Source: Qipengyuania flava (lineage in GTDB: Bacteria > Pseudomonadota > Alphaproteobacteria > Sphingomonadales > Sphingomonadaceae). Taken from it: DNA of 64,000 bases. Numbering within the stretch: the stretch's first letter is position 1; each line of letters opens with the position of its first letter. A program made the translations under genes and the position numbers. The stretch spans positions 620,001 to 684,000 of the forward strand of contig NZ_JAASQU010000002.1 in the NCBI RefSeq assembly GCF_011762005.1, read 5' to 3'. Below, in pieces: positions 45,152 through 53,968 of the stretch. The notes beneath the pieces are model-generated. The model worked only from the letters and a program-made list of their open reading frames with translations. It did not search any database and had not been told where the DNA came from.

Positions 45152-46203
45152 CGCACCAGCCGGGTCACATGGCCCATCTTGCGGCCCTCGCGCACCTCGG
45201 CCTTGCCATAATCATGCAGATGGGTGTCGGGTGCTTGCAAATGCGCCTGCGCGCCCTTTATCGCGCTGCCGATGATATTGGTCATGGTGACCGAACGCGC
45301 GACGCAGCCAGTGTCTCCCAGCGGCAGACCGGCGACCGCGCGAATGTGGTTCTCGAACTGGCTCGTGACCGCGCCTTCGATGCTCCAGTGCCCCGAATTG
45401 TGCACGCGCGGCGCCATCTCGTTGAACACCGGTCCTTCGCGCGTGGCGAAGAATTCGAGCGTCAGCACGCCGACATATTTCAGCGCATCGGCAACCTGTC
45501 GGGCAAGGTTGCGGGCCTCATCCACCTGCGCCTCGATCGTCTCGCCCGCGGGCAGGGTGGAGGTGGCAAGGATCCCCGCTTCGTGCGCATTGCGGGTCGA
45601 ATCCCAGAAGCGGATTTCGCCGTCCTGTCCGCGTACGAGAATGACCGAGAACTCGGCCTCGAACTCGACGAAGCCTTCGTAGATCAACGGGACCTCGGGC
45701 AGGTTCAGCGCCGCGGCATCGCGCGCCGAACCGATCCGCCACTGGCCCTTGCCGTCATAGCCGTCACGCCGGGTCTTGAGGATACCGGGCGCCCCGAGCC
45801 GGTCGACCGCCATTTCGAGATCGTGTATCGAATCGATCCGCGCATAGGCTGCCGGCGTGCCGCCGAGCCCTTCGACGAAGCGCTTCTCCGCCAGCCGGTC
45901 TTGCGCGGTTTCGAGCGCGCGCGGATGCGGGAAGATGCGGTCCCCGGGCATCGCCTGCGCGGTGGCGACGGGCACGTTCTCGAATTCCCAGGTCACAACG
46001 TCGCATTGTGCGGCGAAGGCGGCGAGCGCGGCCGTGTCGTCCCAGCCGTTGGCAAAGACATCGTCGCACACCTGCGCCGCCACCGTGTCGCCTTCGGGCG
46101 CGTAGGCGATGCAGCGATAGCCTAGTTGCGCTGCACTTTGCGCCATCATCCGGCCAAGCTGGCCGCCGCCCAATATGCCGATCGTGCCGCCGCGCTTCAG
46201 CAT
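45148..46203 (-). CDS. purK: N5-carboxyaminoimidazole ribonucleotide synthase
   Basis: A 351-residue ATP-grasp enzyme that carboxylates AIR with bicarbonate and ATP in purine synthesis. It opens with GGTIGILGGGQLGRMMAQSA. The ATP-grasp parts include LKTRRDGYDGKGQWRIGSA and FEAEFSVILVRGQDG; NEMAPRVHNSGHWSIEGA is the metal/phosphate site near residue 270. The start and stop overlap its neighbours purE and folA. Confidence 0.94.
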   Translation of the reverse strand: MLKRGGTIGILGGGQLGRMMAQSAAQLGYRCIAYAPEGDTVAAQVCDDVFANGWDDTAALAAFAAQCDVVTWEFENVPVATAQAMPGDRIFPHPRALETAQDRLAEKRFVEGLGGTPAAYARIDSIHDLEMAVDRLGAPGILKTRRDGYDGKGQWRIGSARDAAALNLPEVPLIYEGFVEFEAEFSVILVRGQDGEIRFWDSTRNAHEAGILATSTLPAGETIEAQVDEARNLARQVADALKYVGVLTLEFFATREGPVFNEMAPRVHNSGHWSIEGAVTSQFENHIRAVAGLPLGDTGCVARSVTMTNIIGSAIKGAQAHLQAPDTHLHDYGKAEVREGRKMGHVTRLVR

Positions 46204-46697
46204 CAGTCGACCGGGCGCTCGGTGACCGCGGCGCTGCGTGCCGCGCGCCAGTCCTGCAGCCGCTGCGACAGCCCGGCGTCGTGATTGGCAAGGATAGCCG
46301 CGGCGAACAGGCCGGCATTGGTGGCGCCCGCCTTTCCGATCGCCAGAGTGCCGACTGGGACGCCCGCTGGCATCTGCACGATCGAGAGCAGGCTGTCTTC
46401 GCCCGACAGCGCGCGCGATTGTACCGGCACGCCCAATACGGGGACATGGGTCAGCGCCGCGATCATGCCGGGCAGATGCGCCGCGCCGCCGGCGCCGGCG
46501 ATGATTACCTCGAACCCGGCTTCGGCCGCGCCCTTGGCGAAATCATACATCCGGTCGGGTGTGCGATGCGCGGACACGATCCGGACATCGGTGGCGACGC
46601 CGAGCTCGTCGAGCACTTCGGCGGCGCAGGTCATGGTCTCCCAGTCCGACTGGCTCCCCATGACGATCGCGACCTTGGCGTTCCCGGGGACAGTCAT
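46203..46697 (-). CDS. purE: N5-carboxyaminoimidazole ribonucleotide mutase
   Basis: A 164-residue enzyme that moves the carboxyl group made by PurK from N5 to C4 of the AIR ring. It shows [14 protein letters not shown] with the conserved Ser/Asp, [13 protein letters not shown] with the catalytic His, and [20 protein letters not shown]. The last base of its stop is the first of purK. It starts one base after the gpmA stop. Confidence 0.94.
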   Translation of the reverse strand: MTVPGNAKVAIVMGSQSDWETMTCAAEVLDELGVATDVRIVSAHRTPDRMYDFAKGAAEAGFEVIIAGAGGAAHLPGMIAALTHVPVLGVPVQSRALSGEDSLLSIVQMPAGVPVGTLAIGKAGATNAGLFAAAILANHDAGLSQRLQDWRAARSAAVTERPVD

Positions 46698-46698
46698 C

Positions 46699-47385
46699 TC
46701 AGCTGTCCTTCAGGTAGTAGCGTTCGCCGGTAACCTGCGTCCCGTCGAATTCGTAGATGATCGGCTGACCGGTCGGGATCTCCAACCCGGTTATCTCGTC
46801 ATCGGAGATGTTCGAGAGATGCTTGACCAAGGCGCGCAGCGAATTGCCATGCGCGGAAATGATGACCGTCTCGCCTTTGCCCAGCTGCGGCAGGATGGCC
46901 TCTTCCCAATAGGGCAGCACGCGCTCGATCGTCAGTTTGAGGCTCTCGGTGCGCGGTACGTCGATCCCGGCATATCGCGGGTCGTCCGAGAGGTCGAATT
47001 CGCTGCCCTGTTCGAGCTCGGGCGGGGGAACGTCGAAGCTGCGGCGCCAGACATGCACCTGCTCGTCACCGTGCTTCTCGCGGGTTTCCTGCTTGTTGAG
47101 TCCGGTCAAGCCGCCGTAGTGGCGCTCGTTGAGGTGCCAGTCGCGCGTGACCGGGATCCACAGCCGATCGCAGGACTCGAGCGCGAGATTGAGCGTCTTG
47201 ATCGCGCGTTTCTGGACGCTGGTGAACGAGACGGTGGGCAGCACGTTCTTGGCGCGCATCAACTCGCCCGCCTCGCGCGCTTCGGTTTCACCTTTTTCGG
47301 TAAGGTCGACGTCCCACCAGCCGGTGAAACGGTTGGCGAGGTTCCACTCGCTCTGACCGTGGCGGACGAGGATCAGCTTGCTCAT
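46699..47385 (-). CDS. gpmA: 2,3-bisphosphoglycerate-dependent phosphoglycerate mutase
   Basis: A 228-residue glycolytic enzyme interconverting 3- and 2-phosphoglycerate through a phosphohistidine. The active site is [40 protein letters not shown] and [17 protein letters not shown] carry the other Arg and His residues. ATG 47385 is chosen, with GGGAGA upstream; the longer open frame includes the small gene region in another frame and is not used. It heads the run of overlapping genes down to ribF. Confidence 0.93.
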   Translation of the reverse strand: MSKLILVRHGQSEWNLANRFTGWWDVDLTEKGETEAREAGELMRAKNVLPTVSFTSVQKRAIKTLNLALESCDRLWIPVTRDWHLNERHYGGLTGLNKQETREKHGDEQVHVWRRSFDVPPPELEQGSEFDLSDDPRYAGIDVPRTESLKLTIERVLPYWEEAILPQLGKGETVIISAHGNSLRALVKHLSNISDDEITGLEIPTGQPIIYEFDGTQVTGERYYLKDS

Positions 47386-47461
47386 TTTCTCTCCCGATTT
47401 CCGTGCCGACGCGGGCCGGAACAGCGCCTCGCATTCGCGAGAAAGCAGTGAGCACCGCGCG

Positions 47462-47605
47462 TTAGCGGGACGTGTCCGGCTTGGAAACCCCGTCTGCGTC
47501 CGATTCGCGCATTTCACGCGCCTGGCCCTTGCGCCGTCGCAGGTTCTCGCGAAGTTTCGCCGCAAGGCGTTCTTCGCGGCTCATCTTGTCGTCTTGGCTG
47601 TCCAT
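47462..47605 (-). CDS. small basic protein of unknown function
   Basis: A 47-residue ORF on the minus strand upstream of gpmA. It starts [20 protein letters not shown] and continues as a highly basic helix ([18 protein letters not shown]) with GC-rich third positions. The strongly charged, Arg/Glu-patterned helix looks like a real small protein, possibly RNA-binding. No family can be named with certainty. The gap to gpmA is 76 bp, so it may be its first cistron. Confidence 0.55.
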   Translation of the reverse strand: MDSQDDKMSREERLAAKLRENLRRRKGQAREMRESDADGVSKPDTSR

Positions 47606-47648
47606 GGCGCAAGCTTTCGCCAATTTTGCGGTTTGGCTCAAGCGAAGG

Positions 47649-47677
47649 TTGACTTATGCGCGGCGTCTGCCATTAGC
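47649..47677 (+). promoter_or_regulatory. candidate promoter of tRNA-Thr
   Basis: TTGACT, 17 bases, ATTAGC, ending 41 bp before the tRNA. The -35 hexamer is good and the -10 is moderate. It is the best promoter-like sequence in this gap. Confidence 0.4.
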
Positions 47678-47718
47678 GCGCGCCTCCACCCCAGCGGCTT
47701 TGCGCAGGGCGGAACCGT

Positions 47719-47793
47719 GCTGCTGTAGCTCAGTGGTAGAGCGCACCCTTGGTAAGGGTGAGGCCGGGAGTTCAATCCTCCCCAGCAGCACCA
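47719..47793 (+). tRNA. tRNA-Thr (anticodon GGT)
   Basis: A full cloverleaf is visible. The acceptor GCTGCTG pairs with CAGCAGC. The D-arm region is AGCTCAGTGGTAGAGC. The anticodon stem is CACCC/GGGTG with loop TTGGTAA, giving anticodon GGT. The T-arm has GGGAGTTCAATCCTCCC. The discriminator is A, and the CCA end is encoded. Length 75 nt. Confidence 0.95.
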
Positions 47794-47810
47794 TTTTCCT
47801 CTCATTTCTG

Positions 47811-47855
47811 GCGCGAGCGCTCGAAGCCGCCCCTTTCGGCTCTTCTCGCTCGCGC
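47811..47855. other. long imperfect hairpin downstream of tRNA-Thr
   Basis: GCGCGAGCG pairs with CGCTCGCGC, and inside it AGCCG pairs with CGGCT. There is no T tract on either strand. It may be a tRNA 3'-end processing or transcription-end structure. Confidence 0.4.
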
Positions 47856-47925
47856 GGCCAGAAGGCGGTGGTGCTTGTCGCATGCATGGCGAAGTCCAAC
47901 CTGCGGAAGCGGGTTGGCAACCTGA

Positions 47926-48822
47926 TCACGTGCTCCGGTCGGCCTTGTCCCTGGCATTGGTGCCCTTGATCATCGCGCGCATCGCTTCCCATTGCTCGTC
48001 GCCCATGTCCTTGAGCGCGCCGTAAAAATTGCCCCCATGCGCCTGATAGCCGCCGCCATCGATCGCGATGGTCTGGCCATTGATCCATTCGGCCCCGGGG
48101 CCCATCAGAAATACCGCAAGGTTGGCGAGTTCGTGCATCTCGCCGTGGCGGCCCATCGGATTGGTTTCCTCGTGCGAATTGCCTCCGCGCCCGCCGGGGG
48201 AGAGCCGCGCGCTCATCCCGTCGGTCGGGAATAGGCCGGGAGCGATCGCATTGAAGCGTAGGCCGTACCGTCCCCATTCCACCGCGAGGCTCTGCGTCAT
48301 CACGTTCAGGCCCGCCTTGCTCATCGCGCTGGGCACGACGAACGGCCCGCCGTTCCAGACCCAGGTGGTCAGGATCGAGAGGAAGCTCGCGCGCCGGCCT
48401 TCGGCAATCAGCCGCTTGCCGATATCGAGCGTGACGTAAAAGCTGCCGCGAAAGACGATATCGCTGATCGCATTGAACCCGCCGACCGACAGGTCTTCTG
48501 TGCGGCTGATGAAATTGCCTGCCGCGTTGTTGACCACGCCGGTCAGCGGCCCGCGCTGCCAGATCGCATCGACCATATCGGAGATCGCATCGGGATCGCG
48601 AATATCGCAGCCATGCCCGGTGATCGTGCCGCCATGGCGTTCAGCCAGTTCCGCGGCTGTTTCGTCGAGCCTGTTCTGCCGCCGCCCGCAAATATGTACT
48701 TCGGCACCGAGCTTGAGAAAGGCTTCCGCCATCTCGCGCCCGAGCCCCGTTCCGCCCCCGGTGACGAGAATGCGTTCGCCAGCCAGCAACCCTTCCCGAA
48801 ACATCAGCCTCGAAATATCCAT
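47926..48822 (-). CDS. SDR oxidoreductase of the 2,4-dienoyl-CoA reductase (DECR) type
   Basis: A 298-residue short-chain dehydrogenase/reductase. NADP-binding motif ILVTGGGTGLGREMAEAF; NNAAGNF is the usual NNAG region. The catalytic segment reads VVPSAMSKAGLNVMTQSLAV, so the Tyr of the YxxxK pair is replaced by Ser while the Lys is kept. That is the pattern of mitochondrial-type DECR, with matching neighbours ISDIVFRGSFYVTLDIGK and GRYGLRFNAIAPG. It probably reduces 2,4-dienoyl-CoA in beta-oxidation of unsaturated fatty acids. The start is ATG 48822 with a GGAGAGGGAGAG ribosome-binding site; the longer open frame upstream is not coding. Confidence 0.87.
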   Translation of the reverse strand: MDISRLMFREGLLAGERILVTGGGTGLGREMAEAFLKLGAEVHICGRRQNRLDETAAELAERHGGTITGHGCDIRDPDAISDMVDAIWQRGPLTGVVNNAAGNFISRTEDLSVGGFNAISDIVFRGSFYVTLDIGKRLIAEGRRASFLSILTTWVWNGGPFVVPSAMSKAGLNVMTQSLAVEWGRYGLRFNAIAPGLFPTDGMSARLSPGGRGGNSHEETNPMGRHGEMHELANLAVFLMGPGAEWINGQTIAIDGGGYQAHGGNFYGALKDMGDEQWEAMRAMIKGTNARDKADRST

Positions 48823-48912
48823 CTCTCTCCCTCTCCTCTGCCTGCTGGCATAGCGCAGTCGGGTGACGAAACCAGATTGAATCACCTTGCTGTATTGCCT
48901 AGCTAGAACGCT

Positions 48913-49380
48913 ATGGATGCTGCCGACGACCTCACTCCGCTCGATCCCGCCTACAAATCGCTGATGCGCGTGCAATTGGCGATCGTCGCCGCCGTCCTGC
49001 TGGTGGCGGCATCGATCGCCGAAGTGGCGATACCCGGATGGACCGGCGCGGTCTGGATACCGGCATTGCTGGTGGCGGCCTACGCGCTGATCCGTGTTCC
49101 GCTGCGGCGCTATCACGCGCGCGGCTATGCGCTGGCAGGCGAACGCTTGCGGGTGGTTCGGGGCGTCATCTTCCGCAAGGATACGGTCGTCCCGTTTGGC
49201 CGGGTGCAGCATATCGATGTGGGGCAGGGGCCGCTCGAGCGTTTCTTTCATCTCGCCACACTCACCGTACACACCGCGGGCACACATAATGCCTCGGTGG
49301 CGCTGCCGGGGCTGAAGCATGATACGGCTGTGGCCATGCGCGAGGATATCCGTACCGCGATCCGGCGCGACACGCGGTGA
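48913..49380 (+). CDS. PH-domain membrane protein, YdbS type
   Basis: A 155-residue protein with two hydrophobic segments near residues 20-60 (VQLAIVAAVLLVAASIAEVA; TGAVWIPALLVAAYALI) and a bacterial PH (bPH2) domain: RGYALAGERLRVVRGVIFRK, VVPFGRVQHIDVGQGPLERF and LATLTVHTAGTHNASVALPG. The paired large protein follows at once. In Bacillus the YdbS/YdbT pair affects tolerance to antimicrobial peptides; here that role is only an analogy. Confidence 0.85.
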   Translation: MDAADDLTPLDPAYKSLMRVQLAIVAAVLLVAASIAEVAIPGWTGAVWIPALLVAAYALIRVPLRRYHARGYALAGERLRVVRGVIFRKDTVVPFGRVQHIDVGQGPLERFFHLATLTVHTAGTHNASVALPGLKHDTAVAMREDIRTAIRRDTR

Positions 49381-50915
49381 TCGTGCCCATCGAAGACAGC
49401 CCGCGGCGCACCGATCCGCGCAGTTTCGCAGTGCGCGCGATCTCGATGCTGGGGCAGCTTGTGCTGCCGATCCTGTTTGGCGCTTTTGCGATTCTCGATG
49501 AAGGTGATCTTGGTGATCTGGCGCTCTATTTCGTACCGCTGGTGCTGGTTGCCGTGGGTGCGAACATGGCTTTCGCCTATCTGCGCTGGCAGCGGCTGAC
49601 CTATACGGTTGGCGAAGCCGACATCCGGGTGGAGAGCGGTATACTGTCGCGCGCGGCACGATCAGTGCCATACGAGCGAATCCAGGATGTAAGCCTCGAA
49701 CAGAAGCCCGTTCCCCGGTTGTTCGGTCTGGTCGAGGTCAAGTTCGAAACCGGCGCGGGAGGGGGGGACGACCTCGCCCTCACCTATCTCACGCAAGGTG
49801 AAGGCGAACGTCTGCGAGAGCTGGTCCGCGCGCGCCGCGACGGAACCGTCGTGGCGAGCGACAGCACCGTTACCGTGGAAGCCGATTCGGGGCGCCTGCT
49901 GTTCGCAATGTCGCCCAAGCGCGTGGTCACCTTCGGCCTGTTCGAGTTCTCGCTTGCCGTGGTGGCTGTGGTGGCGGGCCTTGCACAGCAGTTCGATTTC
50001 CTACTGCCATTCGAAGTGTGGGACTGGCGCGCCTGGCGCGAGCAGCTGGCCGCACCGGGTCAGTGGCTCGCGGGACTGGGCTTTCTCGCACAGGTGCTTG
50101 GAGTGGTCGTGGCGATTGGATCGCTTGCGCTGGTCGGCGTCGCGACCGGCGTCATTCGCACGGTTTTGCGTGAATGGAATTTCCGGCTCGAACGCACAGA
50201 CAAGGGCTTGCGTCGGCGACGCGGGCTGTTGACGCGCACCGATCTGGTCATGCCGGTCCATCGCGTGCAGGCGCTAAGGCTGCGCACGGGTTTCCTGCGG
50301 CGCCTGTTCGGCTGGCACGCGCTCAAGGTCGTCAGCCTCGCCAGCGACAGCGGCTCGGCCAATCACGAGGCGGTTCCTTTCGCCCAGATGGACGAGATCG
50401 CGCCGGTCGTTGCGGAAACCGGCTTTGCCCTGCCGGCGACCGATCTCGACTGGGATCGCGCCATGCCCGCCTATCGGGTCGACGGGTTCCTGCTCGGCTT
50501 TGCGGTTACGCTCTTGATTTCGGCTATCGCATTGGCCTTTGGTCGCTGGGAGCTCGCGCTCATTCCCCCCATTCTCGGTGGGGGCTGGATGGCGCTGCAT
50601 GAATATCTCGACTGGCGATGGAGCCGCTACGCGCTTGATCGTGACCAGCTTTACGCCCGCCGGGGGTGGCTCGCGCCCAGCCTGACGATCAGCAGCCGGC
50701 ACAAGCTGCAATCGGCCGAAATCATCCGCAACCCGCTCGCGCGCTTACGCGGCTATGCCGACCTCCATTTCGGGCTCGCAGGCGGAAATTTCCGGATGCG
50801 GGGACTTCCACTGGCGCGCGCTCAAGCCATTCGCGATGCCGTGCTCGCCAGCATGGGCGAGAGAGACTTTTCCGAAGTTGTCGAAACGAGCGGGTCGCGG
50901 CCGGAGGCGCACTAA
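49377..50915 (+). CDS. PH-domain membrane protein, YdbT type
   Basis: A 512-residue protein with repeated bPH2 domains and several membrane helices. Three bPH2 copies can be recognised: TYTVGEADIRVESGILSRAA / VPYERIQDVSLEQKPVPRLF, then LERTDKGLRRRRGLLTRTDL / MPVHRVQALRLRTGFLRRLF, and the C-terminal LDRDQLYARRGWLAPSLTIS. The GTG 49377 shares GTGA with the YdbS-type stop, so they form a two-protein membrane complex. Function is unknown in this organism. Confidence 0.83.
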   Translation: MIVPIEDSPRRTDPRSFAVRAISMLGQLVLPILFGAFAILDEGDLGDLALYFVPLVLVAVGANMAFAYLRWQRLTYTVGEADIRVESGILSRAARSVPYERIQDVSLEQKPVPRLFGLVEVKFETGAGGGDDLALTYLTQGEGERLRELVRARRDGTVVASDSTVTVEADSGRLLFAMSPKRVVTFGLFEFSLAVVAVVAGLAQQFDFLLPFEVWDWRAWREQLAAPGQWLAGLGFLAQVLGVVVAIGSLALVGVATGVIRTVLREWNFRLERTDKGLRRRRGLLTRTDLVMPVHRVQALRLRTGFLRRLFGWHALKVVSLASDSGSANHEAVPFAQMDEIAPVVAETGFALPATDLDWDRAMPAYRVDGFLLGFAVTLLISAIALAFGRWELALIPPILGGGWMALHEYLDWRWSRYALDRDQLYARRGWLAPSLTISSRHKLQSAEIIRNPLARLRGYADLHFGLAGGNFRMRGLPLARAQAIRDAVLASMGERDFSEVVETSGSRPEAH

Positions 50916-51208
50916 GCGCGCAGATCCGCCCATTCGGGGTGGCGATCGAATTGTGCTGCGACGTAGGAACAGCTCGGAATGATCGTGAAATTCTCGCTGC
51001 GCGCATCTGCTATCAACGCCGCGACCAGCTTGGCTGCGACACCCTGACCGCGCATGCGGGCGGGGACCAGCGTGTGTTCCGCATCGCGGGCTCCGCCGCG
51101 CAATACCCAGGTGAGCTTGCCTGCCTCTGCTCCTTCGGCGTCGCGCGCGCGATATTCGCCTTGCTCGCCACCACCGACGCGTTCGATTTCGATCTTCGCC
51201 GTTTCCAT
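50912..51208 (-). CDS. small GNAT-family N-acetyltransferase (COG2388 type)
   Basis: A 98-residue minimal acetyltransferase. The acetyl-CoA pyrophosphate-binding loop is VPARMRGQGVAAKLVAALI (R-x-x-G-x-A), followed by IIPSCSYVAAQFDRHPEWAD, whose P-x-C-S-Y-V block is a hallmark of this YidJ-like branch. The substrate is unknown. ATG 51208 has AGGAAAGG upstream; the longer open frame covers the aldolase in antisense and is not used. It converges on the YdbT-type gene with 4 bp overlap. Confidence 0.82.
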   Translation of the reverse strand: METAKIEIERVGGGEQGEYRARDAEGAEAGKLTWVLRGGARDAEHTLVPARMRGQGVAAKLVAALIADARSENFTIIPSCSYVAAQFDRHPEWADLRA

Positions 51209-51262
51209 CGTCGAACCTTTCCTTCCTGTGCAAGCAATGCCCGGGTGGTTATGGGCGTTCCG

Positions 51263-52258
51263 ATGCTTTTCCTCTCCGACAATGCCGCCTCGGTCCACCC
51301 CGCCGTCTGGGATGCACTGCAGTCTGCCGACGCACCCGATTCGCCCTATGACGGGGATGCGGCGAGCGCCGCGCTCGACGAACGTTTCTCCGATCTTTTC
51401 GGGCGCCCCTGCGCGGTTTTGTGGGTGGCAACGGGCACCGCTGCCAACTGTCTTGCACTGGCCAGCATGGTGCAGCCTCACGGCGCGGTGGTGTGCCACG
51501 AAGAGGCCCATATCGAGATGGACGAGGGCGGGGCGCCCGGTTTCTATCTGCACGGGGCCAAGTTGATCCTGGCACAGGGCGAGGGGGCCAAGCTGTCGCC
51601 CGATGCCATTCGCGCGGCCATCGACCCCATTCGCGACGACGTCCACCAAGTCCAGCCGCATGCGGTTTCGATCACCCAGGCGTCCGAATATGGCTGCTGT
51701 TATCGGCCTGAGGAAATCGCTGCGATCGCCTCGCTCGCCCGCCAGCGCGGTCTGGCGCTGCATGTCGACGGGGCACGCTTCGCCAATGCGGTCGCCTTTC
51801 TCGGCTGCACGCCTGGCGATGCCGTCGGCCCCGCCGATGCGTTAAGTTTCGGCTTCATCAAAAACGGGGGGATGAGCGCGGAGGCGATCGTCTTCTTCGA
51901 CCCCGCGCTGGCCGATGTCGCGCGCTACCGGCGCAAGCGCGCAGGCCATCTGCAATCCAAGGGGCGGTTCCTGGCCGCGCAGCTGCACGCGATGATCGAA
52001 GATGATGTCTGGCTGGACAATGCACGCCATGCGAATGCCGCGGCGCAGGAAATTGCGGGGGCCTGTGGCGAGCGGTTGATGCACCCGGTCGAGGCGAACG
52101 AGCTGTTCGTGCGCTGCACGGCGGCCGAACGGGATACGCTGCGCGCCCGGGGGTTCGGTTTTTACGACTGGGGCGCTGACGCTGCGCGGTTCGTGACCGC
52201 GTGGAACACGCGCGACGAGGATGCGCGGGCGCTTGCACGGGCAGTCGCAGCGCTATGA
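51263..52258 (+). CDS. threonine aldolase/beta-eliminating lyase family protein
   Basis: A 331-residue PLP enzyme that cleaves L-threonine or L-allo-threonine to glycine and acetaldehyde. It has LFGRPCAVLWVATGTAANCL at the cofactor entrance, LALHVDGARFANAVAFLG with the PLP-binding Asp and Arg, and the Schiff-base Lys in SFGFIKNGGMSAEA. ATG 51263 gives the usual start; ATG 51251 in frame is the alternative. It is divergent from the GNAT gene and ends overlapping the EamA gene by ATGA. Confidence 0.86.
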   Translation: MLFLSDNAASVHPAVWDALQSADAPDSPYDGDAASAALDERFSDLFGRPCAVLWVATGTAANCLALASMVQPHGAVVCHEEAHIEMDEGGAPGFYLHGAKLILAQGEGAKLSPDAIRAAIDPIRDDVHQVQPHAVSITQASEYGCCYRPEEIAAIASLARQRGLALHVDGARFANAVAFLGCTPGDAVGPADALSFGFIKNGGMSAEAIVFFDPALADVARYRRKRAGHLQSKGRFLAAQLHAMIEDDVWLDNARHANAAAQEIAGACGERLMHPVEANELFVRCTAAERDTLRARGFGFYDWGADAARFVTAWNTRDEDARALARAVAAL

Positions 52259-53199
52259 ACCCGCCAAGCGAGGCGGAAAGCCTCTTCACCCCGCGCAACT
52301 TCGCCGCCTTCCTGCTGGTCAGCCTGATCTGGGGCGGGACCTGGCTGGTGATCCGCGACCAGATCGCGAGCGTGCCGGCCAGCTGGTCGATCTCCTATCG
52401 CTTCGTCATCGCCGCGATAGGCATGTTCGCGCTTGCCGCGCTGCGCCGCGAACCACTGTTGCTCGCGCCCGGTGGGCTGCGCTGGGCCATGTTGCTGGGG
52501 CTGTTCCAGTTCACGCTCAACTTCGCCTTCGTCTACAATGCCGAAAGCTACATCACGTCGGGGCTCGTCGCAGTGATGTTCGCCTTGCTGGTCGTTCCCA
52601 ATGCAGTGCTCGGACGCATCTTCCTGCGGCAGCCGATCACCGGTGCCTTCGTCCTCGGTTCGGCCATTGCGGCGATCGGGGTGGCGCTGCTGTTCGCGCA
52701 TGAGTGGCGCTCGTCGCCCGCCACGCTGGAAGAGGTGCTGCTCGGAGCGGCGTTGACGGTGGGCGGCATCCTGTCGGCCAGCGCTGCCAATATCACGCAG
52801 GCAATGGACGGTGCCAAGCGGCAGCCGTTCCTAGCGCTGCTGGCTTGGTCGATGGCGATCGGCGTGGCGATCAATTCCGCCTTTGCGCTGGCGACCGCGG
52901 GCGCGCCGCAATACGATCCGAGGCCATCCTATGCCTTGGGTATCCTCTATCTCGGGCTGGCCGGATCGGTGGTGACATTTCCGCTCTATTACGGGCTGGT
53001 GCGCAAGGTCGGGGCGGGGAAGGCGGCATACAGTTCGGTCATCGTGCCGGTCGTGGCGATGGTGCTCTCGACGCTATTCGAAGGCTTCGTCTGGGGACCG
53101 CTGCCGATTGCCGGCGCAGCCGTGACGTTGGTCGGGATGGTGGTAGCCATGCGCGGTCGGGCGACCGCGCCGCCACGCCGCGCTACGCCCGAACCCTGA
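52255..53199 (+). CDS. EamA-family (DMT) permease
   Basis: A 314-residue integral membrane protein with ten hydrophobic helices in two EamA repeats (FAAFLLVSLIWGGTWLVIRD starts repeat one; GILYLGLAGSVVTFPLYYGL belongs to repeat two). Such proteins export amino acids or other metabolites. The coupling by ATGA to the threonine aldolase gene suggests, but does not prove, an amino-acid substrate. Its 3' end overlaps the converging SDR gene by 17 bp. Confidence 0.83.
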   Translation: MNPPSEAESLFTPRNFAAFLLVSLIWGGTWLVIRDQIASVPASWSISYRFVIAAIGMFALAALRREPLLLAPGGLRWAMLLGLFQFTLNFAFVYNAESYITSGLVAVMFALLVVPNAVLGRIFLRQPITGAFVLGSAIAAIGVALLFAHEWRSSPATLEEVLLGAALTVGGILSASAANITQAMDGAKRQPFLALLAWSMAIGVAINSAFALATAGAPQYDPRPSYALGILYLGLAGSVVTFPLYYGLVRKVGAGKAAYSSVIVPVVAMVLSTLFEGFVWGPLPIAGAAVTLVGMVVAMRGRATAPPRRATPEP

Positions 53200-53968
53200 G
53201 CGCGGCGAGCCCTTCGCGATAGGTCGGATAACGCGGCTCCCAGCCGAGCATGCGCTTGGCCTTGCCATTCGCGACACGGCGGTTCTCGGCGTAGAAGCCG
53301 CGCGCCATGCGCGAGAGACCGGCTTCGTCGATTGATTGCAGCGGCGGCGCGGGACGGCCAAGCAGGCGGCAAGCCTCCTCGATCACGCTGTTCTGGCTGC
53401 TGGGCAAATCGTCGGCGAGATTGTAGGCGCCCGGCGCAGCATCGCATTCGATCGCGGCCACCACGCCTACGGCGATATCGGAAACGTGCACGCGGCTGAA
53501 CACCTGTCCGGAAAGATCGATGCGGTGCGCCTTGCCCTGCTCGATACGCTCGAACGCGCTGCGTCCCGGCCCGTAAATCCCCGGCAGGCGGAATACGCGT
53601 CCCCCGGCATCGAGCCAGCGCGAATCGCACGCGGCCCGTGCGCTCCGCCGCCCGCCGCCAGTGGGCGAAGCCTCGTCGACCCAGGCGCCTTGCGTATCTC
53701 CATAGACCCCCGTCGAGGAAAGATAACCAAGCCATTTGTCCTGCAGGGTCGCGCCATAGCGGTCGAGCACGGGATCGCTGTCCTCGGCCGGCGGAACACT
53801 GCTCAGCACATGCGTCGCGGCTTGCGCGGCCTTTGCAACCGCCGCATCGTCATCGAACGACAGATTGCCGGCGCTGCCTGTCGCATCGATCCGCCAACCT
53901 GCGGCACGCAGCGTGTCGGCAATGCGGTTCGCCGTGTAGCCAAGGCCGAAGATCAGCAGTCGGTTCAT
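53183..53968 (-). CDS. YeeZ-type NAD(P)-binding epimerase/reductase-like protein
   Basis: A 261-residue Rossmann-fold protein. The N-terminus LLIFGLGYTANRIADTLRAA has the GxGYTA variation of the nucleotide motif typical of YeeZ-like proteins. LGYLSSTGVYGDTQGAWVDE and RVFRLPGIYGPGRSAFERI are the usual SDR-extended blocks, and the YxxxK pair is not evident. The biochemical role is unknown. The ATG start shares ATGA with the M48 protease stop. Confidence 0.78.
   Translation of the reverse strand: MNRLLIFGLGYTANRIADTLRAAGWRIDATGSAGNLSFDDDAAVAKAAQAATHVLSSVPPAEDSDPVLDRYGATLQDKWLGYLSSTGVYGDTQGAWVDEASPTGGGRRSARAACDSRWLDAGGRVFRLPGIYGPGRSAFERIEQGKAHRIDLSGQVFSRVHVSDIAVGVVAAIECDAAPGAYNLADDLPSSQNSVIEEACRLLGRPAPPLQSIDEAGLSRMARGFYAENRRVANGKAKRMLGWEPRYPTYREGLAALRVRA

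Noticed and set aside
47896-47917. CCAACC/GGTTGG hairpin after the DECR-type gene as a terminator
   Set aside because: The stem is short, the loop long and there is no T tract on the minus strand.
47926-49671. 581-codon minus-strand frame extending the SDR gene upstream
   Set aside because: The extra N-terminal part lies opposite the PH-domain genes and has no family pattern. ATG 48822 has a good ribosome-binding site and the usual SDR N-terminus.
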